Origin: G963663315 sp965208975 | Lineage (GTDB): Bacteria; Pseudomonadota; Gammaproteobacteria; Arenicellales; Poriferihabitantaceae | Assembly (NCBI GenBank): GCA_965208975.1 | Contig: CBDBQH010000001.1 | Location: forward strand, 372,001 to 436,000 | Direction: 5' to 3' | Length of the DNA: 64,000 nt | Made by a program: the position numbers and the translations under genes | Shown here: piece by piece, positions 1 through 8,849 of the stretch | Numbering within the stretch: the stretch's first letter is position 1 | Layout of the letters: every line of letters begins with the position of its first letter | The notes under the pieces: model-generated | Seen by the model: only the letters and a program-made list of their open reading frames with translations | Databases searched by the model: none | Told to the model about the DNA's origin: nothing

Positions 1-144
1 TCCCCCCTTGAGGGGGAGCAATTCAATCACTCCCCCTCCCCGATCAGGTTGAGGACAGGCTTTGAGGGGGAGTCCAATCCGCAAAGCGGATTGGGTGGGG
101 GGTATTTTACGGATTCGGTGGGGTATTCCCGCTTCGCGGGAATC
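1..144 (+). repeat. Intergenic palindromic repeat, copy R1
   Basis: A full copy runs from about 62 to 144, preceded by a short truncated copy at 1-20. The unit has three small palindromes in order: a CCCCCTTGAGGGGG-type hairpin, AATCCGC-AAA-GCGGATT, and ATTCCCGC-TTC-GCGGGAAT. It lies just past the stop codon of the Calx-beta gene. A close match is at 43248-43340, beside the second Calx-beta gene. The copy at 4745-4818 is the same unit in the opposite orientation, so R1 and that copy bracket the gene as inverted repeats. No transposase is nearby. Confidence 0.85.
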
Positions 145-155
145 CTGTCACCCCC

Positions 156-3100
156 TTACCACCGCACCCCCGCTTCCACCTTCATGCGATGTTCGGATTG
201 GTTGTCATTGTCATGACGGGTGAGTTTCAACCCCAATGTCCGCTCACTTCTGCCGATAGTGGATTGCAGCCGCCAGCCGAGTGTGGTTTCACGCTCTTTG
301 GCGTACAGACCCACCCCCAGATATGGACGGGCGATATAGCGACCATCGCCGATGGTAAAACCATACCCCGCTTCTGCGGACAACCGTTGCGCGGTGGCGG
401 TATCCGATTCCGCCGGTTCCAGGGATTCCGCGGTCAGTAATCGCTCCCTGCCCGAAGACACCGTACCCCAATCCTGTTTCAGCGTAAAGGTAAATCCTTG
501 CTCAGCCGGAGACGGATTAAATCCCATGGACAGGGAAAGTCCCCGATCCTTTATATCCGAATCATGATGGGTAATCAGACTTCGGCCATTGATTTGAAGG
601 TTCAGTCCCTGTCGCGGATGGCTCCATTGAATACCGCCACCGACTTCCACACCGAATCCACTTTCAGCGTCTCCGCCATCATGACGCAAGGCGCTCTGAG
701 CCTGCAACTCCAGGTGGTGTCCCCTGAAACGGGCAAAGCGCGCCAGTGTCGGGCGCCACCGTCCTTCCATGCCAGCGCGCATCGTCGACACATGCGCCGA
801 AGTGACTCCGAGGTCCAGGCCTTGTGCGACTTCATCCGAACGGGTTCTCAACCACAGGGCATCGGTAACGATCGATAAGGTACGATCCGTTTCTTCCTGG
901 AGTACCGAGTCACTGCCGATGGCCACGAACGCCGTATGGGTATCCGTAGTGAGGTCTTGCCTTTCGCTTCTTTGGAGGGTCAGGTCTCCCGTACCATAAC
1001 CCAACGCCGCCCACAGCGTCATGCGGTCATTCACTTGCCGGGACATCCACGGCGTCAACAGGGTCTGTTCGGATTCAATTCGTCCGTTATCCCGGGATTG
1101 ATATTGTCCTTCTGCCTGACTATACGACAGAACCAGACCGCGTTGTCCGTGAGTGTGGGTTTGATCCATTCCAATCAAGGTGGTGAGGACTTCTCCATTG
1201 AGGGTGGTTTCTCCACTCTTTGCGTCAAACTCCGACAAGGCGCCCTGTGCCCAAAGGGAAGCGATGGAACCATCGGTTGCGGTAGTCCACGACATCGACG
1301 AATCAGACAGCAGTTCAGACAGGGTGACGGCGCGGCTCGCTTTGGCGACGGAGTGGGGGTTCTGCATCCAGCGGGATTGCATTTCTTTCGGGGTGGTATC
1401 CATGCGGTAGCCAGCCAGTTGACCCTGCAAGCCGGTCGCAGGCGTGGCTTGCATCCGCTGTGTGATACTCTCAACAACGTGTCCGGCTGAGGTACGCAGA
1501 AAGCGAGACTGCCAGGAGGCGGTGATGGCGGTCAGGTCTTCACCGACCACAACCCGCAACGGCGCCTGCCGGGAGGGGAGGGTTGCATAGTTCGGGTCTT
1601 GTGAGGTAATGACATGAACCAGGGTAACGGCTCCTTCTTGCTGTGCGGTCAGGGTGAAGGTTTGCGCAAGATTCCAGTTATCCCTTGTAAAGGTCACACG
1701 GGTGGGGGATGGCGTGACCGTCCCGGTGTCGGGCCGGGTGATGGGGGTGATGGTGACCGCGGCCGCCGGTTGACTGGTCAGTTGAATGGTATATTGCGTG
1801 CCTTGTCCAATCTCGGCAATGCGGATTCCCGGTGCAGAGAGTTGAATGCCGGCGGTATCGTCATCGTGAATCTCTACCGTCGCCGCAGGGTTCGGGGACC
1901 GGGTATAGCCGTCCGCCGGTTGCAGGGTCAGGGTGATACTGCCGTCTGCTTCGTCGATGAAGTCAGAAACCGTTGGAATCTGGATGGAGGTGGTTTCCCG
2001 GTCAATGATCCGGGTTTTTGTTCCGGTGGATTGAGCAGCGGTGAAGTCGCCTTGCCCGGCAATGGTGAGGGATACGGAGATGGGTTCAACCGGCGCCGGG
2101 TCGGCGGTGACGGTAAAGGTTGCCGGAGCGCCTTCGGTCACGGCATCGGCTTGCGCCGCGATGGAAAGGACGGGAATCACGGGTTCGGGTTCCGGTTGTG
2201 GTTCCGGTTCCGGTTGTTGCGGGTCTGTGGGGGTTTCTCCCGGTGTAGTCGGGGAAGGGTCCGGCTGTGTGGGTGTCGGATTGGTCGGTGTCGGATTGGT
2301 CGGTGGTGGATTGACTGTGCCCGGATTCTGCGGAGCCGCATCATCATCATTGACAGTGACGGAAGCGGAACCCGAACTGCCGATGGTATAGCCGGAACCA
2401 CTGGCAATCGTCACCATGACCGGGCCATTCGGTTCATCGGTGGTGTCCGTTTCGGTCGGCACCGAATAGGTTACAGAACTGAAAGTCGTACTGGCTGGCT
2501 GGATAGTGACAGTTTTTGTGCCCTGCTGGTTGGATGCAGAGACAAAGTCCGAGTTCGGAGCGTCGGTTATGGTGAGATTGACGGTCAGGGCGGATTGTGG
2601 AGGCGGCATCGCGGTGACGGTAAAGGTCGCCGCAGTGCCTTCGATGACCGGAGAAGTTCCAGCGGCAATGGTGATCTCCGGCAGGGTCTGGGTTCCCGCA
2701 TCGGTCAGGGTAATCTGTCCGTTGCCAGTGCGAGAGCCGTTCGCTCCGCCATTGAGTCCGGTTGGAGTCAGGGCGCCGAGACTCACAGTGACCGTCTCGT
2801 TGTCCGTATCGGCATCAGCCAGGGCGGTCAGAATCAGGGTGGCGGAGGTCGCTGAATCGGTATTGCCGTGGGCGAAGGTGACGGTACTACCGGACAGGGA
2901 AACGCCAGTCGGAGTTCCCGATAACGCCAGCGAGAAGTCAGTGTTCAGTATCCCGCCAGTGAAGGTTAATGGAATCGCCAGACTTTCAGTGGCCAGGTCC
3001 ACGCTCATAGCCCGTCCCAGCGTCAGGGTGATGCGGGCGGTGGCGGTACTGTCGCCTTCGGTCGCGGTGTCACCCGGCACCGACAGGGTCACGGCAGTCG

Positions 3101-4808
3101 GGTCATTGTCGATCAGGGTCAGTCTGTAAGTACGGGCAGAACCAACGGTATAGCCGGAACCGTTATTGAGGGTCAGGATGACGTTCTCGATGAATTCATC
3201 GGTCGTATCATCGGTGACGATGATCGGGATATTGACCTGATTGGCGCCGGCAGAAACAGCGATTGTGCCGGACAGGGCGGTATAATCTGTATTGGATGTC
3301 GCATTACCGGATACGGCGTAGTTCAGGGTAATGTTCGCGGGCAGAGCCGGGCTGAAATTAACGCGCGCATTGTGGGTGCGGGCGCTGGTTGTACCGCCTT
3401 TTTCGGTGTAATTCTGTAAGGCGGTATGGAAGGTGACTTCCGGCAATACCGCCGTGTCATTATCAGACAGGGTGAACGTACCACTGCCGGCGCCGGTGGC
3501 TTTACAGTTGGTGGTGCGACAGCGAAAGCCGGTGGTGCGCAGGCGTATGTCGTTGGGGTTTGTGCCGGCCTTTGCGGGAATCGAGACGGTGACCGTTTCA
3601 TCTTCGGTATCGGTATCCTGGGCGGCGGTGACAATCAGGGTGGCTGACATTGCGGTAGCGCCGGTAGAGGGGCCGGTGAAGGTGACGGTAGAACCACTCA
3701 CGGTCACTCCGGCTGGATTTGGATTGTCCATCTTCAGGGTGAAATCATCGCCCAAGGCGCCACCACTGAATTGTAACGGAATGTCTAATCTTTCCCCTGA
3801 AACCAGTCCACGGCTCAGGAGCAGGTTGATCTTTGCGGTATCGGCGGCGTTGTCTTCATCGGCGGTGGAGTCTGTCACAGACAGGGTGACCATCGTGGGG
3901 TCGTTGTCGACGATTGTATAGGAGATGGTAGAAGGACTGCCGAGGGTGTAGCCACTGCCGGCCATCACCGTTGCGGTAATCTCTCCGTCTATGCGGTCAA
4001 TGATGTCGCTGCGGACGGTGGTGGAGATGGTCCTGGATGTCTCTGTGGTATCAAACTCGACGTTGCGGACGGTGGCATGTTCGGTCGGGGTGTACGGGTC
4101 TCCGCCAATGCGAACCTGGACGGTCGTCGCTGCGGCAAAGGTCTTGCTCGCGGTGACCGTGAATTTGGCAGAGGCGTCGTCGCCTTCTCCCAGTACATGA
4201 GTCTGACCGGCAATGAGACTACCACTCTGTGCACGGGTAATGGAGACAGAAGGAACGTCCACCGGCGCGGTATCATCGTTCTGGATGGTGAACGTGACGG
4301 GTGAGCCGAGAGTGACATCCGTTGGCGCGGTTCCGATAAAAGATAATGTGGCAGTCACCGTTTCATCGGGTTCCACTGCGGTGTCACCCCTGACCCGAAT
4401 GCCGATGACCGAGCCCATAGTATTTCCCATTGTAATACCCAGGTTGGTGGTGCAGCCGTCTGCAGCCAACCATATATTCCCATCCTGCAGAATGTCATAG
4501 TCGGCGCCAGAAGCGCCTCCAGTAATCTCAAAGGTCGCCGATCCGGTAAAGCAGACTTTATAAAAGACCGCGCTTGACCGGGTGCTGGATAATGCGATCG
4601 GGAAGGTATAGTCTGTAGCGCTGGAATTGCCCTCGTTCGCGCTCGCGGGGCTGGGCGCCGAGATCGACAGGGTCAGCTGTGCGATGGCTTCGGCGGTGAA
4701 GCCGGTGAGGAGGGGTAGCAGGAGCAGGGCGGTGAGGAAGTAGTGGATTCCCACTTTGCGGGAATATCCCCCCACCCAATCCGCTTTGCGGATTGGACTC
4801 CCCCTCAA
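156..4808 (-). CDS. Calx-beta repeat autotransporter-like outer-membrane protein
   Basis: About 1550 residues. A hydrophobic signal segment (about residues 22-44, ending near AEAIAQ) is followed by repeated Calx-beta-like domains, recognisable by 'V(T)EG...F.VTA.P' openings and 'DND/DDD' endings, to about residue 820. A Pro/Thr/Glu-rich linker (about 826-880), one more Calx-beta unit and a related beta domain come next. The last 370 or so residues look like an outer-membrane beta-barrel (from 'SLWAQGALSEF') and end in Trp, as expected for BAM-dependent barrels. A surface adhesin or Ca-binding role is inferred. The start is uncertain: the longest frame begins at a TTG inside repeat R2, with in-frame GTGs at 4775 and 4754. 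GTG 4754 would give a short, normal signal peptide. No start has a good ribosome-binding site. Confidence 0.8.
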   Translation of the reverse strand: MRGSPIRKADWVGGYSRKVGIHYFLTALLLLPLLTGFTAEAIAQLTLSISAPSPASANEGNSSATDYTFPIALSSTRSSAVFYKVCFTGSATFEITGGASGADYDILQDGNIWLAADGCTTNLGITMGNTMGSVIGIRVRGDTAVEPDETVTATLSFIGTAPTDVTLGSPVTFTIQNDDTAPVDVPSVSITRAQSGSLIAGQTHVLGEGDDASAKFTVTASKTFAAATTVQVRIGGDPYTPTEHATVRNVEFDTTETSRTISTTVRSDIIDRIDGEITATVMAGSGYTLGSPSTISYTIVDNDPTMVTLSVTDSTADEDNAADTAKINLLLSRGLVSGERLDIPLQFSGGALGDDFTLKMDNPNPAGVTVSGSTVTFTGPSTGATAMSATLIVTAAQDTDTEDETVTVSIPAKAGTNPNDIRLRTTGFRCRTTNCKATGAGSGTFTLSDNDTAVLPEVTFHTALQNYTEKGGTTSARTHNARVNFSPALPANITLNYAVSGNATSNTDYTALSGTIAVSAGANQVNIPIIVTDDTTDEFIENVILTLNNGSGYTVGSARTYRLTLIDNDPTAVTLSVPGDTATEGDSTATARITLTLGRAMSVDLATESLAIPLTFTGGILNTDFSLALSGTPTGVSLSGSTVTFAHGNTDSATSATLILTALADADTDNETVTVSLGALTPTGLNGGANGSRTGNGQITLTDAGTQTLPEITIAAGTSPVIEGTAATFTVTAMPPPQSALTVNLTITDAPNSDFVSASNQQGTKTVTIQPASTTFSSVTYSVPTETDTTDEPNGPVMVTIASGSGYTIGSSGSASVTVNDDDAAPQNPGTVNPPPTNPTPTNPTPTQPDPSPTTPGETPTDPQQPEPEPQPEPEPVIPVLSIAAQADAVTEGAPATFTVTADPAPVEPISVSLTIAGQGDFTAAQSTGTKTRIIDRETTSIQIPTVSDFIDEADGSITLTLQPADGYTRSPNPAATVEIHDDDTAGIQLSAPGIRIAEIGQGTQYTIQLTSQPAAAVTITPITRPDTGTVTPSPTRVTFTRDNWNLAQTFTLTAQQEGAVTLVHVITSQDPNYATLPSRQAPLRVVVGEDLTAITASWQSRFLRTSAGHVVESITQRMQATPATGLQGQLAGYRMDTTPKEMQSRWMQNPHSVAKASRAVTLSELLSDSSMSWTTATDGSIASLWAQGALSEFDAKSGETTLNGEVLTTLIGMDQTHTHGQRGLVLSYSQAEGQYQSRDNGRIESEQTLLTPWMSRQVNDRMTLWAALGYGTGDLTLQRSERQDLTTDTHTAFVAIGSDSVLQEETDRTLSIVTDALWLRTRSDEVAQGLDLGVTSAHVSTMRAGMEGRWRPTLARFARFRGHHLELQAQSALRHDGGDAESGFGVEVGGGIQWSHPRQGLNLQINGRSLITHHDSDIKDRGLSLSMGFNPSPAEQGFTFTLKQDWGTVSSGRERLLTAESLEPAESDTATAQRLSAEAGYGFTIGDGRYIARPYLGVGLYAKERETTLGWRLQSTIGRSERTLGLKLTRHDNDNQSEHRMKVEAGVRW

Positions 4809-4818
4809 GGGGGGAGTG
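4745..4818 (-). repeat. Intergenic palindromic repeat, copy R2
   Basis: Same unit as R1 in inverted orientation, with the same palindromes (GGAATCC-type, AATCCGC/GCGGATT, CCCCCTCAAGGGGG-type). It covers the possible start codons of the Calx-beta gene, so the first 18 or so codons of the longest reading frame are repeat sequence rather than signal peptide. Confidence 0.85.
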
Positions 4819-4836
4819 AGGCCGGTAGTGGTGGTC

Positions 4837-4864
4837 TTACAATGGCTGATATTATGGTTATAAT
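4837..4864 (+). promoter_or_regulatory. Putative sigma70-type promoter of the HAD gene
   Basis: TTACAA (4837-4842), a 16-base spacer, and TATAAT (4859-4864). Transcription should start about 7 bases past the -10, near 4870-4872, which is the ATG itself. No Shine-Dalgarno sequence precedes the ATG, so a leaderless mRNA is possible. Found by eye only. Confidence 0.45.
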
Positions 4865-4869
4865 GCGGA

Positions 4870-5460
4870 ATGCCACTCAGTCACCTGAATTTCTGGATCT
4901 TCGACATGGATGGAACCCTGACCCTGCCGGTTCATGATTTTGAAGAGATTCGGGACCAGCTCGGTATTGGGTCCACGTCGCCGATTCTGGAATCAATCGA
5001 AAAAATGCCGCTTGCCCGCGCCGCCGAGGTTACCCGGCAACTGCACTTGCTGGAAATGCGGCTGGCTCGTGAGGCGAGACCGCAGCCGGGAGTGAAGGGT
5101 GTTCTGACTCGCTTGAGACATGCCGGGAAAAAACTCGGAATACTGACCAGAAACGGTCGGGAAATTGCCCATGCCACTCTGGCCGAAGCCGGATTGTCGT
5201 CTTTCTTTGAAAAAGACAGCGTAATCAGCCGCGATGACTGTGCGCCAAAGCCCAGTCCCGACGGGGTGTATTTACTGCTCAATCACTGGAACGCTCGCAG
5301 AGCGGAAACGGTCATAGTCGGGGATTTCCTGTATGACATCCAGGCCGGATTCGACGCCGGTATCCAGACGATTCATTTCGATTCGTCCGGCCAATTCGAG
5401 TGGCCGCAATTCACCCATCACAAAATCACCGCAATCAGCGCGTTACGTTCCATGATCTGA
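4870..5460 (+). CDS. HAD-superfamily phosphatase (phosphoglycolate phosphatase-like)
   Basis: 196 residues, a usual size for a small HAD hydrolase. All four HAD motifs are visible: I, FDMDGTLT (nucleophile Asp near residue 11); II, the T of LTRNG; III, the Lys of CAPKPSPDG; IV, VGDFLYD. Between motifs I and II lies a helical cap of about 60 residues, as in the phosphoglycolate phosphatase group. It should hydrolyse a small cytosolic phosphomonoester, but the substrate cannot be told from sequence. The gene stands alone between the Calx-beta gene (divergent) and the DUF4143 ATPase (convergent). Confidence 0.85.
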   Translation: MPLSHLNFWIFDMDGTLTLPVHDFEEIRDQLGIGSTSPILESIEKMPLARAAEVTRQLHLLEMRLAREARPQPGVKGVLTRLRHAGKKLGILTRNGREIAHATLAEAGLSSFFEKDSVISRDDCAPKPSPDGVYLLLNHWNARRAETVIVGDFLYDIQAGFDAGIQTIHFDSSGQFEWPQFTHHKITAISALRSMI

Positions 5461-5511
5461 TTTTGGTTATTCGCCGATAACGGTTAGCGGGAAGGGTTCA
5501 ACAGGCATTCA

Positions 5512-6693
5512 TCAGTCTATGACGGACAAAAGGGCGTGGAGACTCATGGCTTCTGTATCATCAGCGAGCGGGAACCGTTCTTGTCCAGAGTAGATGACCA
5601 TCTTTTTTGTTGCCTGAATATCCTCGCAAGCCAGATGGAACCCCCGGCTGACTCTGGGCGCGGAAGAACGTTTGATTTCGATAGCGAGCATTTCCTGTTT
5701 CGGTCCTTCCAGAACCAGATCAATCTCGGTCTGGCTGGATGTCCGGTAATAACTGTACCGCCATTTACCTGACAGGTTTGAAACAATACTTTCCAGCACA
5801 AAGCCTTCCCAACTGGCGCCTAATACTGGATGCCCCAATAATGTTTCATGGTCCGGGATGTTGAGCAGACGATGGAGCATCCCGCTGTCCCGAATGTACA
5901 CTTTCGGTGATTTAACCAGCCGCTTTTTAGTGTTCCCCGACCAGGGTGGGAATTGCCTGACCATGTAAAAATCCGTGAGTATGTCCAGATACGAGCGAAT
6001 GGTCTTGTGATCCACTTCCATGCTTTTAGCCAGAGAAGACAGATTGGTTTGCTGTCCGTGCCAATGAGCCAGCATATTCCAGAACCGCTTCATCCGTTCA
6101 GCGGGTACTCTTGGCCCCATCAGGGGAATATCGCGCTCAATGTATGAAGCAATGAAATCTGATCGCCAATCCCAGCTTTCGTCCTCATCGTCCGCCAGAT
6201 AACTATCCGGGAAACCACCCCTGAGCCAAAGTTTATCGACATTGAAACCCTGTGGGTCGTAACGGGAGATTTCAGGAATGGAAAAAGGAGTTAATTCCAG
6301 ATAACGGATGCGCCCCGCCAATGTTTCGGTCGAATGCTGGATCAGGTCGCGGGACGCTGAACCCAGTAACAGGAAGTGCCCGGCTTTTTCTCCAGAACGT
6401 TTTCTGGCGTCAACCAGGCTGCGTAGCGCCCTGAACAGATCCGGTTTTCTTTGCACTTCATCAATGATCAACGTCTTGTTATCAAAGCGCTTGAGGTAAT
6501 CTTCCGGTTCGGCGAGCTTGGCAAGGTCGGAATCGCGCTCCAGATCCAGCCAGACCACGTCTTTATCCAATTTGTTATTGGCAATCTCCAGCGCCAGCGT
6601 TGTCTTGCCTGCCTGGCGTGGTCCCAATATGGCTACCACTGGCATGGCTTTTAATGCCCGGATAATCCTGCTTTCCAGTGAGCGAGGTATCAT
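5512..6693 (-). CDS. AAA ATPase with DUF4143 domain
   Basis: 393 residues, typical of the AAA_14/DUF4143 family. Walker A GPRQAGKT is at residues 24-31 and Walker B-like LIIDEVQ at about 75-81. The region GSASRDL...AGR resembles sensor elements of this family. The C-terminal DUF4143 part carries EIDLVLE followed by AIEIKRS, which fits the D...ExK pattern of a PD-(D/E)XK nuclease-like fold seen in such proteins. The biological role of the family is poorly defined and I assign none. The ATG sits at the foot of a 16-bp inverted repeat (6693-6731) shared with the end of the ABC transporter gene. These genes are often sporadically distributed, so acquisition by transfer is plausible but unproven. 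Confidence 0.88.
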   Translation of the reverse strand: MIPRSLESRIIRALKAMPVVAILGPRQAGKTTLALEIANNKLDKDVVWLDLERDSDLAKLAEPEDYLKRFDNKTLIIDEVQRKPDLFRALRSLVDARKRSGEKAGHFLLLGSASRDLIQHSTETLAGRIRYLELTPFSIPEISRYDPQGFNVDKLWLRGGFPDSYLADDEDESWDWRSDFIASYIERDIPLMGPRVPAERMKRFWNMLAHWHGQQTNLSSLAKSMEVDHKTIRSYLDILTDFYMVRQFPPWSGNTKKRLVKSPKVYIRDSGMLHRLLNIPDHETLLGHPVLGASWEGFVLESIVSNLSGKWRYSYYRTSSQTEIDLVLEGPKQEMLAIEIKRSSAPRVSRGFHLACEDIQATKKMVIYSGQERFPLADDTEAMSLHALLSVID

Positions 6694-6731
6694 TGCTGCA
6701 TTTTGGGACTTGAACTCCCAAAATGCAACAA
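6693..6731 (-). promoter_or_regulatory. 16-bp inverted repeat at the start of the DUF4143 ATPase gene
   Basis: Arms 6693-6708 (TTGCTGCATTTTGGGA) and 6716-6731 pair with one mismatch around a 7-base loop. It fills the gap between the ABC transporter stop (6732) and the ATPase ATG (6693), and the first base of the ATG lies in the arm. As RNA it would hide the translation start; as DNA it is a likely operator. There is no U-run of terminator type. Confidence 0.8.
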
Positions 6732-8690
6732 TTATTTCCGTTTTAAGGGTTCGGCTCCTGTCGGTTGCGGTCTGGCGCGGTGACTGGCTCCTGCGATGAC
6801 CGATGAGTCAGGAAGGAGAGGGTCTGATTCTTGCTCGTCCGGCTCCCTGGCCAGGAAGCCGCCGGATTGTCTGGCCCACAGCTCGGAATACAACCCCTGG
6901 TTCGCCAGCAGTTGATCGTGGGTGCCTTGCTCCGTTATTTTGCCGGCATCCATGATGATCAGCCGGTCCATTTGCGCGATGGTCGATAGTCGGTGGGCAA
7001 TCGCGATCACGGTTTTACCTTCCATCAGTTGATACAGGCTTTCCTGAATCGCTGCTTCGACCTCAGAATCAAGGGCGCTGGTCGCTTCATCCAGAATCAG
7101 TATGGGCGCGTTTTTCAGAATCACGCGAGCAATGGATATTCTTTGCCTTTGTCCGCCGGAGAGTTTTACGCCGCGCTCGCCAACATGCGCCTGATAGCCG
7201 CGGCGGCCCTGCTGATCTTCCAGGTCTGGAATGAATTCATGGGCTTTGGCCTGTTTGGCCGCGGCAATCACGCGGTCCATGGTCGCATATCCGTTACCAT
7301 AGCGGATGTTTTCGTATACTGAGCGATGCAGCAGGGAAGTATCCTGGGTGACCATTCCGATATTGGCCCGCAGGCTATCCTGTGTCATATAGTGGATGTC
7401 CTGCCCGTCAATCAGAATCTGGCCGTCCTGCAGATCGTAGAAGCGCAGCAATATACTGACCAGGGTCGATTTGCCAGCGCCGGAACGTCCGACTACGCCA
7501 ATCTTTTCTCCACCTCGAATATCCAGACACAGATTTTCGATCACTCCTCTTTCACCGTCACTTTTGCCGTAATTGAATGTAATGTTGCGGTACTTGATGT
7601 TGCCTTTGGACACCCGCAGTTCCTTCGCTCCGGTGTTATCGATAATGTCAATGTCGTTGGCAATGGTTTCAATTCCATCCTGTACTACGCCGATATTCTC
7701 GAACAGGCTCCAGATTTCCCAGAGGATCCATTGCGACATACCCTGCAATCGAAGTACCAGCCCGATGGCGAAGGCGATTGCTCCCGGAGAGACCGCGTTT
7801 TCATACCACAACCAGACCGAATTGGCGCCGACACTGAATAATAAAAGGGAATTTAACACCGTCAGGTATACGGAAAGACGGGCGGAAAGACGCATCATGT
7901 CATACACCGGAGTCAGAAATTTCTGCATTCCTTCTCTGGCGTATTCGTCCTCATGGTTGGCGTGGGCGAACATTTTGACGGTCGTGATGTTGGTATAGCT
8001 GTCAACCACCCGCCCGGTTACCATCGAACGCGCTTCAGCCTGGTTCATTGAAGACTGGCGCAGCCGCGGTATGAAGTACCACAATACGATGACATATCCG
8101 GCCAGCCAGCCAATCATCGGCAAGGTCAGTCGGATATCGCTGGCCGCAAACAGAATCAGGGCGCCGGCAAAATAGACGCAAACATAAACCAGTACCTCGG
8201 TAATCTTGATGATCACATCGCGAACTCCAAGAGAGGTCTGCATCATCTTCGTAGCCACTCTTCCGGCAAAATCATCCTGAAAAAATCTGACACTCTGCCT
8301 GAGCAGGTAGCGATGACTCTGCCAGCGGGTTCGCATCGCGAAATTCCCCAGCAGGCCCTGGTGGATAATGACTTCGTAAAACAGTTTTAGCGCCGGCATG
8401 ACGACGAGGATCAGCGCGCTGATGGCAATAATCTCGACTTGATGAGACTCCCGGAAAGTCTCCCGATCGGCCACGACCAGCCAGTCCACCAGATTGCCGA
8501 CGAACGAGAATAACCAGACCTCGATCAGGGCTAACAGGGCCGACAGTAATGAACCGACTGCAATGAGTTTCCAGAACGGCCTGGCGTAGTGACCGAGGAA
8601 TCCGAACAAGGTGTCCGGAGGTTTGGTGGGAGTGTGTTCGGGAAAGGGTGTCCGGTATTTCTCGAACCACGTAAATAATGTATCAATCAA
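6732..8690 (-). CDS. ABC exporter half-transporter, fused permease and ATPase
   Basis: 652 residues. The N-terminal half holds about six membrane segments of the ABC exporter type (from GSLLSALLALIEVWLFSF on). The C-terminal half is a nucleotide-binding domain with Walker A GRSGAGKST (about 403), signature LSGGQRQRISIAR, Walker B ILILDEATSALD and the switch His in IAIAHRLST. It should act as a homodimer in the inner membrane, of the MsbA/lipid/multidrug type; the substrate is unknown. It is monocistronic as far as can be seen, with the ATPase gene 38 bases downstream on the same strand. The start ATG at 8690 lacks a strong Shine-Dalgarno sequence. Confidence 0.9.
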   Translation of the reverse strand: MIDTLFTWFEKYRTPFPEHTPTKPPDTLFGFLGHYARPFWKLIAVGSLLSALLALIEVWLFSFVGNLVDWLVVADRETFRESHQVEIIAISALILVVMPALKLFYEVIIHQGLLGNFAMRTRWQSHRYLLRQSVRFFQDDFAGRVATKMMQTSLGVRDVIIKITEVLVYVCVYFAGALILFAASDIRLTLPMIGWLAGYVIVLWYFIPRLRQSSMNQAEARSMVTGRVVDSYTNITTVKMFAHANHEDEYAREGMQKFLTPVYDMMRLSARLSVYLTVLNSLLLFSVGANSVWLWYENAVSPGAIAFAIGLVLRLQGMSQWILWEIWSLFENIGVVQDGIETIANDIDIIDNTGAKELRVSKGNIKYRNITFNYGKSDGERGVIENLCLDIRGGEKIGVVGRSGAGKSTLVSILLRFYDLQDGQILIDGQDIHYMTQDSLRANIGMVTQDTSLLHRSVYENIRYGNGYATMDRVIAAAKQAKAHEFIPDLEDQQGRRGYQAHVGERGVKLSGGQRQRISIARVILKNAPILILDEATSALDSEVEAAIQESLYQLMEGKTVIAIAHRLSTIAQMDRLIIMDAGKITEQGTHDQLLANQGLYSELWARQSGGFLAREPDEQESDPLLPDSSVIAGASHRARPQPTGAEPLKRK

Positions 8691-8749
8691 AATCCTGAGT
8701 TTTCAAGGCATGCAATCCAGATGGCGTTTTATCACAAGAGCGCGTGTTT

Positions 8750-8795
8750 CGCACGTAATCGCACGTAATCGTTGCACGTAATCGTTGCACGTAAT
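8750..8795 (+). repeat. Array of four GCACGTAAT sites upstream of pcm
   Basis: Two 10-bp units (CGCACGTAAT) are followed by two 13-bp units (CGTTGCACGTAAT), giving four GCACGTAAT cores at spacings of 10, 13 and 13 bp. The array ends about 25 bp before a TATAAT (8821-8826) that could be the -10 of the pcm operon, though no good -35 is placed 16-18 bp before it. It resembles a regulator-binding array. It lies between the divergent ABC exporter and pcm genes, so it could serve either. Confidence 0.75.
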
Positions 8796-8849
8796 CGTCT
8801 TTGCATCCGGTGGATTACGATATAATCGGGAGCCGTTGCAATCACCCCG

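Noticed and set aside
1614..2855. A 413-codon open frame on the plus strand inside the first Calx-beta gene
   Set aside because: It is antisense to a clear domain-repeat protein. Its Gly/Arg-rich translation is what the repeated Val/Thr/Asp codons give on the other strand.
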